Positions 17,385-26,882 are shown, counted from the first letter of the stretch. The stretch: 64,000 bases of DNA from Shewanella aestuarii (GCF_014647215.1 NZ_BMOT01000007.1:1-64000), one strand, 5' to 3'. Notes: generated by a model not told the origin, from the letters alone. Numbers and translations are program-made.

Positions 17385-19007
17385 TTATTCCTTATCTGCG
17401 CCAGTGGCATTGTCTGTTGAAGTTGCCTCATCGGCGATAGCCGGAGTGTCTGCATCCGTTGAGATAACCGGTTCTACCGAGTTAGCATTGAGGTAAAAGC
17501 TACGGCGTATATCTTTTTCAAGACAGCTGGCATCAATTTTTTTAACGCTGGCGCTATCGACTAAATCAGCAATCAAATCGTTAGCACAGGTTTGCGCTGC
17601 TACACCATGGGTCGCAAAAGGTGAAATTAAGTGCTTGGCGTTGGTTAATTGCTTTGTCGCTAACGCGCCCCAATGGGGAGGCGTAGCAGGATCTAATTCG
17701 CCAGATAGCAGTAAAGTGGGTAAATCACTGCTAATCGGCTCACTAAAGCTATCTGCAACGGCTGGCACTTTCCAAATTTCACAGGTTTTCTCTAACCCCT
17801 CCATCATGGTCGAGCTAATGTAAGACTCTTTGGCATCTTTGCGCATTTGGTCTGATATTCTGTGGATGTCTTCGCCGCAGACAACAGAGGCATGCATTCC
17901 CATAGCTAAACCTATACCATCAGCCGATAGGGCATATATGCCAAGTATTGGTTGATAATCTTCTTTGGCGGCTTGGTGAATCGCATGGGGTAATAGTGCA
18001 CGGATAGCTGGACTATATAAGCCCATTCTAATTGCGCCATTGAACTTGCCGCGAGTCAGTAATAACGTGCTTGGCTCATTGGTCAGAGGGTCATGAACGC
18101 TTTGTTCAATCGGTTTGTTAGTCAGGCGTTCATCTACGGTTTTAAAGTCGGCCAGTAAGTTAGGATATTGTGCATGACAAGCCAGATTGCTGGCACAATC
18201 TCGCATTAATAATTCAAATCCACGTTCAATAGCGCTACCAATGGCCACCACGCTTTGTTGCATCGGCACTACGCCATCTAAGGTCACTGTGCTTAATGCC
18301 TCTGGGTAATGACGCATATACAGTTGAGCCATACGTGTGCCATAAGATACACCGTATAAGTGCAGCTTTTGGTAGCCTAAATATGTGCGTACAGCTTCAA
18401 AATCCGTTAATGCGGTTTCACTACCATATTGAGTAATGTCTGCATCCGTTTGCGTTAAACATTGTTCAGTATCAGCAATAATATCAACATCTTCATCGTT
18501 AAATGACAGCATAGATGTGGCTTCAGAGTCTTCGCAGTTAAGAATATTTGATAAGCCTGTTCCGCGTTGATCGATAAGTAAAATATCGCGTTGTTGACGT
18601 ACTTTGTTTAGTAATCGGTCAAATCCAGCGGCATGCTCTATTGCGGATTGTCCCGGGCCTCCGGCAATGGCAAGAAGTGCTTCGTTTGGGTGAGTGTCTT
18701 TAATGGCTGGCAATATCGCAAAATGGATGTCGATATGCTTGCCATCTGGTTTTTGTGGGTTTTCAGGAACACTAATCTTACCGCACTGTAATTGCTCTGA
18801 CATGCCATCTAAGTGACAAGAATGTGTTTTAGTATCAGCAGTATTGAGTGCTTGAGGCTGGCCTGCATCATTGGCATAACTGGAACTGGCAAATAACGCG
18901 CTAATGATTACAGCAGCTAAACGGCTAGTGCGTGTTGCCGATGGGGGCAAAGCGTAATGGCGCAACCTTGAGGTTAGCGATTTACTGACAAACTTCCTGT
19001 TGATCAT
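17385..19007 (-). CDS. secreted alpha/beta hydrolase (tripeptidyl/proline aminopeptidase type)
   Basis: 540 residues: a signal peptide with a long basic n-region (cleavage near SSSYAND, about residue 45), an alpha/beta hydrolase core and a TAP-like C-terminal segment. The oxyanion motif is GGPGQSAI, the nucleophile elbow GVSYGTRMAQ, the acid SGELDPATPP and the histidine ATHGVA. DQRGTGLSNILNCED also marks the prolyl/tripeptidyl aminopeptidase S33 group. It ends in a low-complexity Ala/Asp/Thr tail. Likely a periplasmic peptidase or esterase; it heads an operon with NatA- and NatB-like genes. Confidence 0.85.
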   Translation of the reverse strand: MINRKFVSKSLTSRLRHYALPPSATRTSRLAAVIISALFASSSYANDAGQPQALNTADTKTHSCHLDGMSEQLQCGKISVPENPQKPDGKHIDIHFAILPAIKDTHPNEALLAIAGGPGQSAIEHAAGFDRLLNKVRQQRDILLIDQRGTGLSNILNCEDSEATSMLSFNDEDVDIIADTEQCLTQTDADITQYGSETALTDFEAVRTYLGYQKLHLYGVSYGTRMAQLYMRHYPEALSTVTLDGVVPMQQSVVAIGSAIERGFELLMRDCASNLACHAQYPNLLADFKTVDERLTNKPIEQSVHDPLTNEPSTLLLTRGKFNGAIRMGLYSPAIRALLPHAIHQAAKEDYQPILGIYALSADGIGLAMGMHASVVCGEDIHRISDQMRKDAKESYISSTMMEGLEKTCEIWKVPAVADSFSEPISSDLPTLLLSGELDPATPPHWGALATKQLTNAKHLISPFATHGVAAQTCANDLIADLVDSASVKKIDASCLEKDIRRSFYLNANSVEPVISTDADTPAIADEATSTDNATGADKE

Positions 19008-19100
19008 CGGAACGTTTCCTTTTTGCTTTTTGAGATGATTGTGTTAACTTACACTAAGTGTATGGGTGTATCAATGTATTAATACAGTTTGTAAAGGCTA

Positions 19101-19478
19101 ATGTTAGAACTATTAAATGTCAACCCCAGTAGTGGTGAACCTATCTATCGTCAATTGCATGATCAAATCGTGCGATTGATTGTGGGCGGGCAATTGCAAG
19201 CTGAAGATGTATTGCCTTCGGTTAGGCAAATGGCCGAATTTCTTGCCGTGAACCCTATGACGGTGTCACGTGCTGTGCAGCAATTGGTGGATCAAGGTTG
19301 GATAGAGCGTCGCCGAGGTCAGCCATCTATCGTTGCTGCTCGAAATTGCACAGATAACACCTCTGGTGGGAGTTTGATGCAACCCAAAGTAGACGATTTA
19401 GTGACTCAAGCTCAACAACTCGGTGTTGAGTTAGCGGAGTTGCAAGCATTGATAGCTAAAAAGTGGGCCGCTAAATAA
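19101..19478 (+). CDS. GntR-family regulator, YtrA subfamily
   Basis: 125 residues, mostly an N-terminal winged helix (SGEPIYRQLHDQIVRLIVGG, then VLPSVRQMAEFLAVNPMTVSRAVQQL) with only a short helical tail in place of the large effector domain, which is the YtrA layout. YtrA-type repressors usually control an adjacent ABC transporter. That fits here: it is divergent from the hydrolase-NatAB group by 93 bp and 76 bp upstream of another ABC pair, so either set, or both, may be its target. Confidence 0.9.
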   Translation: MLELLNVNPSSGEPIYRQLHDQIVRLIVGGQLQAEDVLPSVRQMAEFLAVNPMTVSRAVQQLVDQGWIERRRGQPSIVAARNCTDNTSGGSLMQPKVDDLVTQAQQLGVELAELQALIAKKWAAK

Positions 19479-19554
19479 TAGTTGATAAATCAACAACTCA
19501 TCGTCGCTAAAAGAGTCAGTAATACCATAAGATTGAGCTAAAGGAATGCCGATA

Positions 19555-20433
19555 ATGCAACAAAATGAAGTCCCGATCCTAGCATTTAATAATGTCACTA
19601 AAGTCTTTCCTCTGAAAGGAAACAAAACCACACACACAGCTTTGGATCAATTGTCGATGCAATTATACCCAGGCATGGTGGTTGGGTTACTTGGTCAGAA
19701 TGGTGCAGGGAAATCGACTTTAATGCGGTGCGCTTTAGGTATTTTAACTGTCGACTCTGGAGACATTAAAACCCTTAACGAGTCACCAGCAGTTTTGTCT
19801 GATACGGCGAAATCTCGCATTGGTTATGTTCCTCAGCAACCCTTTGGATATGAAGGTTTTACCGTTGATCGTGCGTTAGATTTACATCGCAGTTTTTATG
19901 TTGATTGGGATAAACAATTAGAACAAGAATGGCTTAAGCGTTTTGAATTAGATGTGACACAATCGGTACAAAAATTATCCGTTGGCCAACGTCAATCATT
20001 GGCGTTAATCATGGCAATGGCTTACCGACCGACATTATTGATATTAGATGAGCCCGTTGCCAGTTTAGATCCTATTGCGCGGCGTAAATTCATGACCGAT
20101 TTATTTGATTTAGCCTTAGAATCGGGTTCTGCTGTGCTTTTTTCATCGCATATTACCTCTGATTTAGAGCGGGTAGCGAGCCATGTTGCCTTGATTAAAA
20201 AAGGTAAATTAGTGCTGTTTAAAGAAATTGACACCTTAAGAGAGCAGGTGAAATTACTCAAAGTCAGCGTCGATTCTGAATTACCTCAGCATTTAGACAT
20301 TTTACACCAAACAAACACGGCCGATTCAATGCTAATCCTTGCTGATAACTGCCAGTCACAGGAACAATTCAACGGCCTTATTAGTGAACAATCATTGAAC
20401 TTAGAGCAGCTATTTATGGAGTTGCATCGATGA
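19555..20433 (+). CDS. ABC transporter ATPase of the YtrA-linked pair
   Basis: About 292 residues. Walker A is GLLGQNGAGKSTLMR, signature KLSVGQRQSLALIMAM, Walker B LLILDEPVASLD, and H-loop LFSSHIT; a C-terminal region of about 70 residues follows the nucleotide-binding fold. The start at 19555 is preferred to 19546, since AAGGA at 19541-19545 abuts the first ATG but is nine bases from the second. It overlaps the next gene by four bases (ATGA), indicating translational coupling with its membrane partner. Confidence 0.88.
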   Translation: MQQNEVPILAFNNVTKVFPLKGNKTTHTALDQLSMQLYPGMVVGLLGQNGAGKSTLMRCALGILTVDSGDIKTLNESPAVLSDTAKSRIGYVPQQPFGYEGFTVDRALDLHRSFYVDWDKQLEQEWLKRFELDVTQSVQKLSVGQRQSLALIMAMAYRPTLLILDEPVASLDPIARRKFMTDLFDLALESGSAVLFSSHITSDLERVASHVALIKKGKLVLFKEIDTLREQVKLLKVSVDSELPQHLDILHQTNTADSMLILADNCQSQEQFNGLISEQSLNLEQLFMELHR

Positions 20434-21761
20434 ACACTATGTTGGCCAATTTAGTGAAGTCATCAAATCGGCTTACACCAAATGGAATTAAACTAAGCGA
20501 TTTTATAAACCGCGATAGTTACCGTGGTTTGTTTCGATTGTGGTTTTTTGATGTCGGTAGCGTGAGCTTTTTATTCACGAGTCTACTGGGCTTTGGCATC
20601 GCGGCCTTAAGTTTATATATTGATAAAACCTCTTCTATCGGCTTGGTGTTATCTATGTCGGTGATATCCAGCAGCATGTCTGTTTTATGGCAATTAAACC
20701 GTTTGGTTGGTGCTGAAACCAGCGGTTTAATTCCCGGTTATCAGCGTAATGTTGTCGTGCAATCAATCGTCATTTATTTTAGTGTGATGTTGTTTTCATT
20801 AGGGTTTGCGGTGATATTTGCCCCCCAAACTGTGACTTCGGTTCTGTTAGCCGTATTGATTAGTCTGGGATTTTTATGGGGATGTTTACATTGGAATAAA
20901 GGCTTTCAGTTTTCCATATTGCTGTTTATCGCTATGCCTTTTTTTGATCAGATGACGCTAAATGTACCTTGGTGGTGTTTGGTGATCCCCTTAGGCATCT
21001 TGCTTGAATTGGTAAAAGTGAAACTGGGGCAGTTAACTTGGCATCAAGATGCCCGAGCAACCTATTTAAGTGGCATGGAAATGGGCTGGTTTTGGTTACC
21101 CAGCATGAAACAGCATAACCTGCTGGATAAACTCAATCGATATTTACACCCTGCGAGCTTTTTTGTTGGGCCACTTTTAGCTATGGCCTTGGTAATGGTG
21201 ACCCTATTTGGTTTGATATTATTGATGCCATCGACGCTTTTTGAATGGCACCTGCCTGTTCAATTGATCATTGGCCAACTGCTATTAATGATGTGTTGTT
21301 TAGTTCATTGGAGCCGAGTTCAGCGTTGGCGAGGTGCTGAAACCTTGTTTATGTTACCTGGATTCACAGGCTTAACTGGGTTACAGCAGTCATTCTATAA
21401 GGCCAGTGTTAGGTTGATTACATTATTAGTGTTGAGCATGCTATTGATTTGTATAGCGGGCTATCTAATGGGGCAGCAACTGTCTTTGCCATTCATTATC
21501 CACCTATTACTGTCAGTGTTATGGAGTGGTCTGTTTGCTTTAGGGCTTGGAGCATTAAGCCGTAACATCAGCCAAATGTCAGCTACTATGCTGGTGATTA
21601 TTAGCCACTCGCTTTTTGTGTCATTTAGTTTTAAGGCATTACAAGTACAACAAGATATGGATATTTGGCTGATTGCCGATGTTGCGCTGACAGCGGCAGG
21701 TGTGTGTTTGTTTATTTGGAGTAAAAATCGGTTGTGGAAAAACAGTGTGATTGATCTATAA
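20430..21761 (+). CDS. ABC transporter membrane subunit, YtrA-linked
   Basis: 443 residues with about ten to twelve strongly hydrophobic segments (for example VSFLFTSLLGFGIAALSLYI and LLVLSMLLICIAGYLMG) and no recognisable soluble domain. It is not clearly assigned to a named permease family, but the four-base overlap with the ATPase gene and the upstream YtrA-type regulator identify it as the membrane partner. Substrate unknown; related operons in other bacteria respond to envelope-active compounds, which is only an analogy here. Confidence 0.75.
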   Translation: MNTMLANLVKSSNRLTPNGIKLSDFINRDSYRGLFRLWFFDVGSVSFLFTSLLGFGIAALSLYIDKTSSIGLVLSMSVISSSMSVLWQLNRLVGAETSGLIPGYQRNVVVQSIVIYFSVMLFSLGFAVIFAPQTVTSVLLAVLISLGFLWGCLHWNKGFQFSILLFIAMPFFDQMTLNVPWWCLVIPLGILLELVKVKLGQLTWHQDARATYLSGMEMGWFWLPSMKQHNLLDKLNRYLHPASFFVGPLLAMALVMVTLFGLILLMPSTLFEWHLPVQLIIGQLLLMMCCLVHWSRVQRWRGAETLFMLPGFTGLTGLQQSFYKASVRLITLLVLSMLLICIAGYLMGQQLSLPFIIHLLLSVLWSGLFALGLGALSRNISQMSATMLVIISHSLFVSFSFKALQVQQDMDIWLIADVALTAAGVCLFIWSKNRLWKNSVIDL

Positions 21762-21886
21762 CTGTGAAGTTACCTATTAAAAAGTGATTTAACCCTTAAG
21801 GGTAGAGCAAAAACTCTTATTGTTTAAGGTTGCTTCAGGTAGAATGTAATAAAACAGTACACCTGTAAGCTAAAAGGTATCTCACT

Positions 21887-23674
21887 ATGTTGTTAGAAAA
21901 CTATCATATCGTTCGACTGCTGCAGCAGCAAAGCCAGACATTGGGTGAAAATATCGCACTTGAAGGTTTTGAAATGGCAGCGCCTTGGAACACAGTTTCC
22001 TGGCATCAGTTTGATACCATCACCAGTAAAATTGCCCAGTTATTGATTGATTTTGGTCTGCATGTGCATGATAAAGTGGTGATTTTGGCGCAAAATACTC
22101 CACAGTGGACCTGTGCCGACATCGGTGCCCTAAAAGCACGCAATGTTGTGGTACCTGTTTATCCGACCAGCACTATGGAACAAGCGGTATTCATAGTGAA
22201 TGATTCTCGTGCAAAGGTTATTTTTGCCGGTGATGAAGGCCAGTATCACACCGCGTGTAAAATTCAAGCTCAGTGTCCAAGTGTTCAGCATGTTGTGGTG
22301 TTTGATAGTACCGTTAAGCTGGCTTCTGATGCCCATTTTCATTTAGATGCATTGCTCAATACCACCCCTTCACAACAAAGCCATGACGAGTTAACTCAGC
22401 GTTTATCTCAAACCTCGCTGGATGATTTGCTCACGCTTATTTATACCTCGGGTACCACGGGTGAACCTAAAGGTGTGATGTTAGATTATCGCAATATCGC
22501 ATCCATGGTTGAACAGCACGATACTGAAATTGCGTTTAAAGCTGGTGATGTGTCATTGGCATTTTTACCATTAAGTCATGTATTTGAGCGTGGCTGGACA
22601 TTTTATGTATTATGTCGCGGTGGCCGAAATGTGTATTTAAACGATACCCATAGAGTCAAACAAGCAATAGCCGCAGTGAAACCGCATACTTTATGTGTTG
22701 TGCCACGTTTTCTTGAAAAAGTGTACAGCGCAGTTCATGACAAAGTAAATTCCGCACCCGCAATACGTCAACAGCTATTTCATTGGGCAATTGGCGTCGG
22801 TGCTCGCCAATTCGAAGTAAGTCAGGGTAGAAAGCGTCCGAGTAAGTTGTTATCTGCACAATGGAAATTGGCAAATAAATTAGTCTTCAGTAAATTACAA
22901 AATGTGTTGGGTGGCCGCTTAACCTTTATGCCGGTTGGTGGCGCGGCGCTTGATGTAAATGTTGGCGCATTTTTTCATAGTATTGGGGTACCTATTCTCT
23001 GTGGTTACGGGATGACCGAGACCTGTGCAACAGTGACCTGTAATACCTTAAATAATCGAGTGCCGGGGTCTAACGGCAAGCCTTTGCATGCCATGGAAAT
23101 TAAAATTGGCGCTAATAATGAAATTCTAGTGCGTGGCGAAACCGTGATGCGCGGCTATTTTAATCGACCAGAAGATACCGCAGAAGCCTTTGACAACGGT
23201 TGGTTAAAAACCGGTGATGCGGGCATGATTGATGCCGAAGGTAATCTATATATTACTGATCGTATTAAAGAATTAATGAAAACATCCAACGGTAAATACA
23301 TAGCTCCGCAGCGTGTTGAAGGGAAAGTCAGTTGTTGTCCGTTTGTTGAACAGGTGGCAATTATTGCTGATGCTCGCAACTATGTTTCAGCTTTGATTGT
23401 GCCAGCATTTGAAGCATTAGAAGTGTGGGCCAAAGAGAAAGGGATTAGCGTTGAAAACCCAATAGATTTGCTGCGTAACAGTCAAGTGGTGGAGCATTTT
23501 GAACAGCGATTGAAAGAGTTGCAATATGAGTTGGCAGGGTTTGAGCAAATTAAAAGGTTTACCTTGTTACCTGAGGCTTTTTCAATGGAAGCCGGTTTAA
23601 TCACCCCGACCATGAAATTACGCCGTAAAAATATTTATAGCAAATACGCGACCGAAATCGATGCCATGTATTAA
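21887..23674 (+). CDS. long-chain acyl-CoA synthetase (AMP-forming)
   Basis: 595-residue member of the adenylate-forming family, activating fatty acids with ATP and CoA. Motifs: P-loop YTSGTTGEPKGVML (about residues 187-200), GYGMTETCATV in the middle, KTGDAGMID and ITDRIKELMKTSNGKYIAP near the C terminus with the catalytic lysine region. The length and the RVEGKVSCCPFVEQVAIIAD segment point to the FadD15/Faa type rather than short E. coli FadD. Monocistronic, preceded by AAAAGGTATC and ended by a GC-rich hairpin at 23695. Confidence 0.9.
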   Translation: MLLENYHIVRLLQQQSQTLGENIALEGFEMAAPWNTVSWHQFDTITSKIAQLLIDFGLHVHDKVVILAQNTPQWTCADIGALKARNVVVPVYPTSTMEQAVFIVNDSRAKVIFAGDEGQYHTACKIQAQCPSVQHVVVFDSTVKLASDAHFHLDALLNTTPSQQSHDELTQRLSQTSLDDLLTLIYTSGTTGEPKGVMLDYRNIASMVEQHDTEIAFKAGDVSLAFLPLSHVFERGWTFYVLCRGGRNVYLNDTHRVKQAIAAVKPHTLCVVPRFLEKVYSAVHDKVNSAPAIRQQLFHWAIGVGARQFEVSQGRKRPSKLLSAQWKLANKLVFSKLQNVLGGRLTFMPVGGAALDVNVGAFFHSIGVPILCGYGMTETCATVTCNTLNNRVPGSNGKPLHAMEIKIGANNEILVRGETVMRGYFNRPEDTAEAFDNGWLKTGDAGMIDAEGNLYITDRIKELMKTSNGKYIAPQRVEGKVSCCPFVEQVAIIADARNYVSALIVPAFEALEVWAKEKGISVENPIDLLRNSQVVEHFEQRLKELQYELAGFEQIKRFTLLPEAFSMEAGLITPTMKLRRKNIYSKYATEIDAMY

Positions 23675-23694
23675 TGGCATCATTCGTTATCATT

Positions 23695-23720
23695 AAGGGG
23701 GCGCTTAGGCGTCCTTTTTT
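23695..23720 (+). terminator. terminator after the acyl-CoA synthetase gene
   Basis: GC-rich stem GGGCGC / GCGTCC around loop TTAG (one G-U pair), followed by six T residues. Confidence 0.75.
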
Positions 23721-24455
23721 ATGTCGCTCTCGTTACGTGCCATGTCAAAGGCGACAGCTGGAACCCTGTCATTGAGTATAGATTTGCACAAAAATATTTT
23801 CTATTGTGCTATAAAGCCACTTAATAGCCACCCGTTAACTTCAGTTTTGGAATAGGTAATTTATCATCCGCGCCAAAGGTATTATGTGTTGTTAACTTGT
23901 CATCATTCTTCAATAAAGTTAATGCATTTAACGTTAGGCCTTACGATGCGAAAACCCAGCAATGCTAACAATATGAACGCTTTTGCTTGTTATGTACGGC
24001 GACTTATTGGGCAGGTTTTTGTCTGAAAAGTGAGGCTTTGCTGCAGCGGGGTTAAGCTATTGCCAAACATTGGTGGCATATCGAGCGAGTATACGAGCTC
24101 ATTCAGTTCTCCGGCTTTTATAGCTTATTATCAGCGGGTTAGCATCACTGTTTGCATACCATTACATGCATCAGTATCTCCGTGACAAAGACTTCTTTGA
24201 TGATTATTAGTCACTGAACTAGAATGGCGCACTGAATAATCTCAGCTCGGGATAATAAATGCATTTCAAACAGCTCTTTGAACCGCTAACTGCGTTGAGT
24301 TTACTTGAAATCGCTCGCTATTGAGGCGCAAGTTTGCTTTGTTATCTGCGCAACGTTCAAGTTTGATTGTAAGTGGCAGAATATTATCATTATCAATCTT
24401 CTTCATTCATCTTTTAACCCGAGTTAAGTTTAATAACAATAATAAGGAATATGCC
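23721..24455. other. 735-bp gap without a recognised gene
   Basis: No convincing coding region on either strand: short frames only, such as 21 codons from ATG 24260. I could not recognise any decayed family. A Fur-box-like sequence lies at 24376-24397. The size is unusual for this gene-dense window and may mark a lost gene. Confidence 0.5.
24376..24397 (-). promoter_or_regulatory. candidate Fur box
   Basis: Reading the minus strand, GATTGATAATGATAATATTC contains two adjacent GATAAT hexamers. Aligned with the 19-base Fur consensus it matches at 14 positions, 12 of them consecutive. It lies about 60 bp upstream of the thioesterase start at 24456. No iron gene is adjacent, so the target is unclear. 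Confidence 0.4.
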
Positions 24456-24857
24456 GTGTCTGTTACTCAGTTTTCTATGGATTTAACCCCTCGCTTTTGT
24501 GAAACCGATGCTTTGGGGCACATTAATAACACAGTGATCCCTGTGTGGTTTGAAGCTGCAAGAGATCCTATTTTTGAAATCGTAAATCCAGGGCAAGATT
24601 TAACTAAGTGGAACATGATTATTGCAGGGTTTACCATCGCATTTAATGCGCCGACGTTTTATGGTAAAACCATCACAGTGAAAACCCATATTAGTCGCAT
24701 TGGAAATAGCAGTTTTGAAATTGCACAAAGTTGCTGGCAAGACGGTAAGCAAACCGCCGAAGCGAAAACAACCATGGTGCATTACAACTACCAGACGGAA
24801 AAAAGCCAACCATTAGCAGATGCGGTAAAAGCGCAATTGGCAGGCTTAACGGGTTAA
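24456..24857 (+). CDS. 4HBT-family acyl-CoA thioesterase
   Basis: 133-residue hotdog-fold protein. The family motif is near the N terminus: RFCETDALGHINNTVIPVWFE, with the catalytic-type Asp in ETDALGHINN, as in 4-hydroxybenzoyl-CoA thioesterase and YbgC. The GTG start at 24456 has AAGGA seven bases upstream; a longer frame from 24321 lacks support. A second hotdog gene with the same motif lies 277 bp away on the other strand. Substrate unknown, probably short- or medium-chain acyl-CoA. Confidence 0.85.
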   Translation: MSVTQFSMDLTPRFCETDALGHINNTVIPVWFEAARDPIFEIVNPGQDLTKWNMIIAGFTIAFNAPTFYGKTITVKTHISRIGNSSFEIAQSCWQDGKQTAEAKTTMVHYNYQTEKSQPLADAVKAQLAGLTG

Positions 24858-24875
24858 TCAACTAGGCCTAGTTGA

Positions 24876-25124
24876 TTAACCTAGAAACTTTTGTACATAA
24901 CTGCAGCTGGCCTCAATGGTCAGTTGCTGCTGTTTAGCCCAGCTTAACCCTGTTCTGACCAAGCTTTCGGCGACACCTTTACCACGCATTGCTGGTGGTA
25001 CAAAGGTGTGGTGAAAGTTCACGTTATGGCCAGTTAATCGGTATTCTAAAATTGCTTGCTGTTGATTAATTTCGACGAGAAAGCGGTGCATTTCAGCTTG
25101 ATGGATAACAGATACCGTAGTCAT
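24876..25124 (-). CDS. small GNAT-like N-acetyltransferase (YjdJ/NATD1 type)
   Basis: 82 residues, a minimal GNAT fold. The acetyl-CoA binding motif is FVPPAMRGKGVAESLV, followed by SWAKQQQLTIEASCSYVQKF; the CSYVxKF ending is typical of the short NATD1/YjdJ group, whose substrate is not known. It is nine bases downstream of the minus-strand thioesterase and likely cotranscribed with it, and it converges on the plus-strand thioesterase with an 18-bp gap. Confidence 0.85.
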   Translation of the reverse strand: MTTVSVIHQAEMHRFLVEINQQQAILEYRLTGHNVNFHHTFVPPAMRGKGVAESLVRTGLSWAKQQQLTIEASCSYVQKFLG

Positions 25125-25133
25125 ATAAACTCC

Positions 25134-25568
25134 TTAGTCTTTTGTTTTAGCGTGTTGTTTCAATGCAACAAGTAGCGGCTCTGATAATTCAGCTTTTTTA
25201 CCTGTTTTAAAATTAAACATAACAACCTTTGCCCAACCGATAGTCGTAACCGCCTGTTGTACTTCACTGTAAGCTGTGTAATGCATGGTAAAACGATCCG
25301 CGGCTATATCGCTAATGGTAACACCAACAACTAAGGTGTCTGGAAAAGTAACCGGTCGTTTATAGCGGGCGTTGGTTTCACTGAGTACTGGGCCTACACC
25401 GGTTTTATGCAAGTCTTCCAGAAAATTAAGTTGGTTGAAAAAGTCTAATCTGGCGGTTTCAAAGTATCTGAAATACACCGCGTTATTAACATGCTGCAAG
25501 GCGTCCATCTCGCCCCAGGCAACGGGGATTTTTGTGTGTATTGGGTGCGCTGCGATAAAGTCTTCCAT
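25134..25568 (-). CDS. 4HBT-family acyl-CoA thioesterase
   Basis: 144-residue hotdog protein. GEMDALQHVNNAVYFRYFETARLDFF is split here as the motif MDALQHVNNAVYFRYFE, the classic 4HBT/YbgC active segment with its Asp, near residue 23. FRYFETARLDFF is closer to the canonical family than the other copy at 24456. It begins a two-gene minus-strand unit with the small GNAT. Substrate unknown. Confidence 0.88.
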   Translation of the reverse strand: MEDFIAAHPIHTKIPVAWGEMDALQHVNNAVYFRYFETARLDFFNQLNFLEDLHKTGVGPVLSETNARYKRPVTFPDTLVVGVTISDIAADRFTMHYTAYSEVQQAVTTIGWAKVVMFNFKTGKKAELSEPLLVALKQHAKTKD

Positions 25569-25713
25569 GGTCTGTCCTTGTTTTGACGGTAAACGCTAAT
25601 TTAAAACAATTGTTTAACTTGCGACCAATTTAGCAACCAATGATACTGACAACAAGTATTATGCTATTGTTTTGTTATCAAATGGATGAGTAGCCTAATG
25701 AATCCCCCTTCTC

Positions 25714-26763
25714 ATGGTGGCTGCGATGATAAAAATGAGTCAGGTAGCCATGTTTGCAAGAATAAAATCGTTTAAATTACCTAAACCCATATCAATGCCT
25801 AAGCTTCTGTTGCAACAGCTTTTAAGTAAGGTTGTTACGATAAGAGACCAGTTGTCACTTGGGCAAAAATTTTATTTACTCGCTATAGGGCTTTTGCTGC
25901 TTAATCAACCTTTAACCTGGGTTGCGGCCATAAGCTTATTGGCAATTTTATTAGAGTTTTGGCCTGTTTTTGAGAAGGTTTGGAATAGTCTAGCAGGCAA
26001 GGCGGTATTACTGTTGTTTTATGCCATTATTGCCAATTTTGCTTTAGCCAATGCCAGTGCTGTGGTTAATGAAGTGGTGGGCGTTCCTGCGCAGCATTTT
26101 AATTACACCCATAATTTTGCGATTCTGCTGTATATTCCGGCCTGGTTTATCATTATAAGTGGCATAGTGATGTTTATGGTGCAGATCATGTCGCCAATGT
26201 ATTTTGTGTTGATGTGGTTGTTAAAGCCACTCGGTATTTATTCTCCTAAACTGGTTGCTTATCAGGCTTTTCATCGTATTACCTTTATCATTCGAATTAT
26301 TTTATCTGTGATTGTGCTTTATCATTTGTGGATGTTAATCGGATTAGATTTTGAAGATGACATAGATGATCCAAACAGCCAATTTTCTCAAGTATTAATG
26401 GGGCCGGATGAGCAAATCAAAGAGAAAATAAAATCTCAGCTTGAGCAAGCACAATTAGTTAAGGATCAGAAGGCTTTAGCCAATGATGATGAAGTCCTTC
26501 GCATGGATGTTAATATGGATAAGGAGATTGATTTTAAGCAGGTTCATCAAGATTATTATCGGGGTGTTCGCAAGGCGATTGCGTTTTTTGCCTTTACGTT
26601 TGAAGCCGACACTTTTTCCCGTTGTGACAAAGCCCCAGATTCTCATGTTGTTGAGCTGAATGATTATGAGATTTTAGAAATTGTGCCTGATAAGCAGAGC
26701 CAATATGGTTATCTATTTTCGATAAAACAATGTTATTCGGCGGCATTTCCATTGAATAAATAA
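25714..26763 (+). CDS. membrane protein of unknown function
   Basis: Up to 349 residues. Hydrophobic segments are visible at about 52-75, 90-117, 133-160, 163-175 and 195-215, then an acidic loop (DFEDDIDDPNSQF) and a soluble C terminus of about 130 residues ending in a Cys-containing segment. I recognise no family. Several starts are possible (25714, 25726, 25735, 25750); 25750 has AGG five bases before it. A separate 25-codon frame from 25698 overlaps the beginning. A bidirectional terminator separates it from mtnC. Confidence 0.7.
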   Translation: MVAAMIKMSQVAMFARIKSFKLPKPISMPKLLLQQLLSKVVTIRDQLSLGQKFYLLAIGLLLLNQPLTWVAAISLLAILLEFWPVFEKVWNSLAGKAVLLLFYAIIANFALANASAVVNEVVGVPAQHFNYTHNFAILLYIPAWFIIISGIVMFMVQIMSPMYFVLMWLLKPLGIYSPKLVAYQAFHRITFIIRIILSVIVLYHLWMLIGLDFEDDIDDPNSQFSQVLMGPDEQIKEKIKSQLEQAQLVKDQKALANDDEVLRMDVNMDKEIDFKQVHQDYYRGVRKAIAFFAFTFEADTFSRCDKAPDSHVVELNDYEILEIVPDKQSQYGYLFSIKQCYSAAFPLNK

Positions 26764-26882
26764 TGTCTATCCGAACTCTGGCAAATAAATCTATTTTCAG
26801 CGCAAACCGCGTTGTATTTAAAGCTATAGCCGTGCTAATTCACCTGTTAGCACGTTGCGAAAAGTAACAATTTTTGCCCAAT

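Noticed and set aside
23721-24455. Pseudogene of a specific family in the long gap
   Set aside because: Translations in both directions gave short fragments with no recognisable family, so no identity is claimed.
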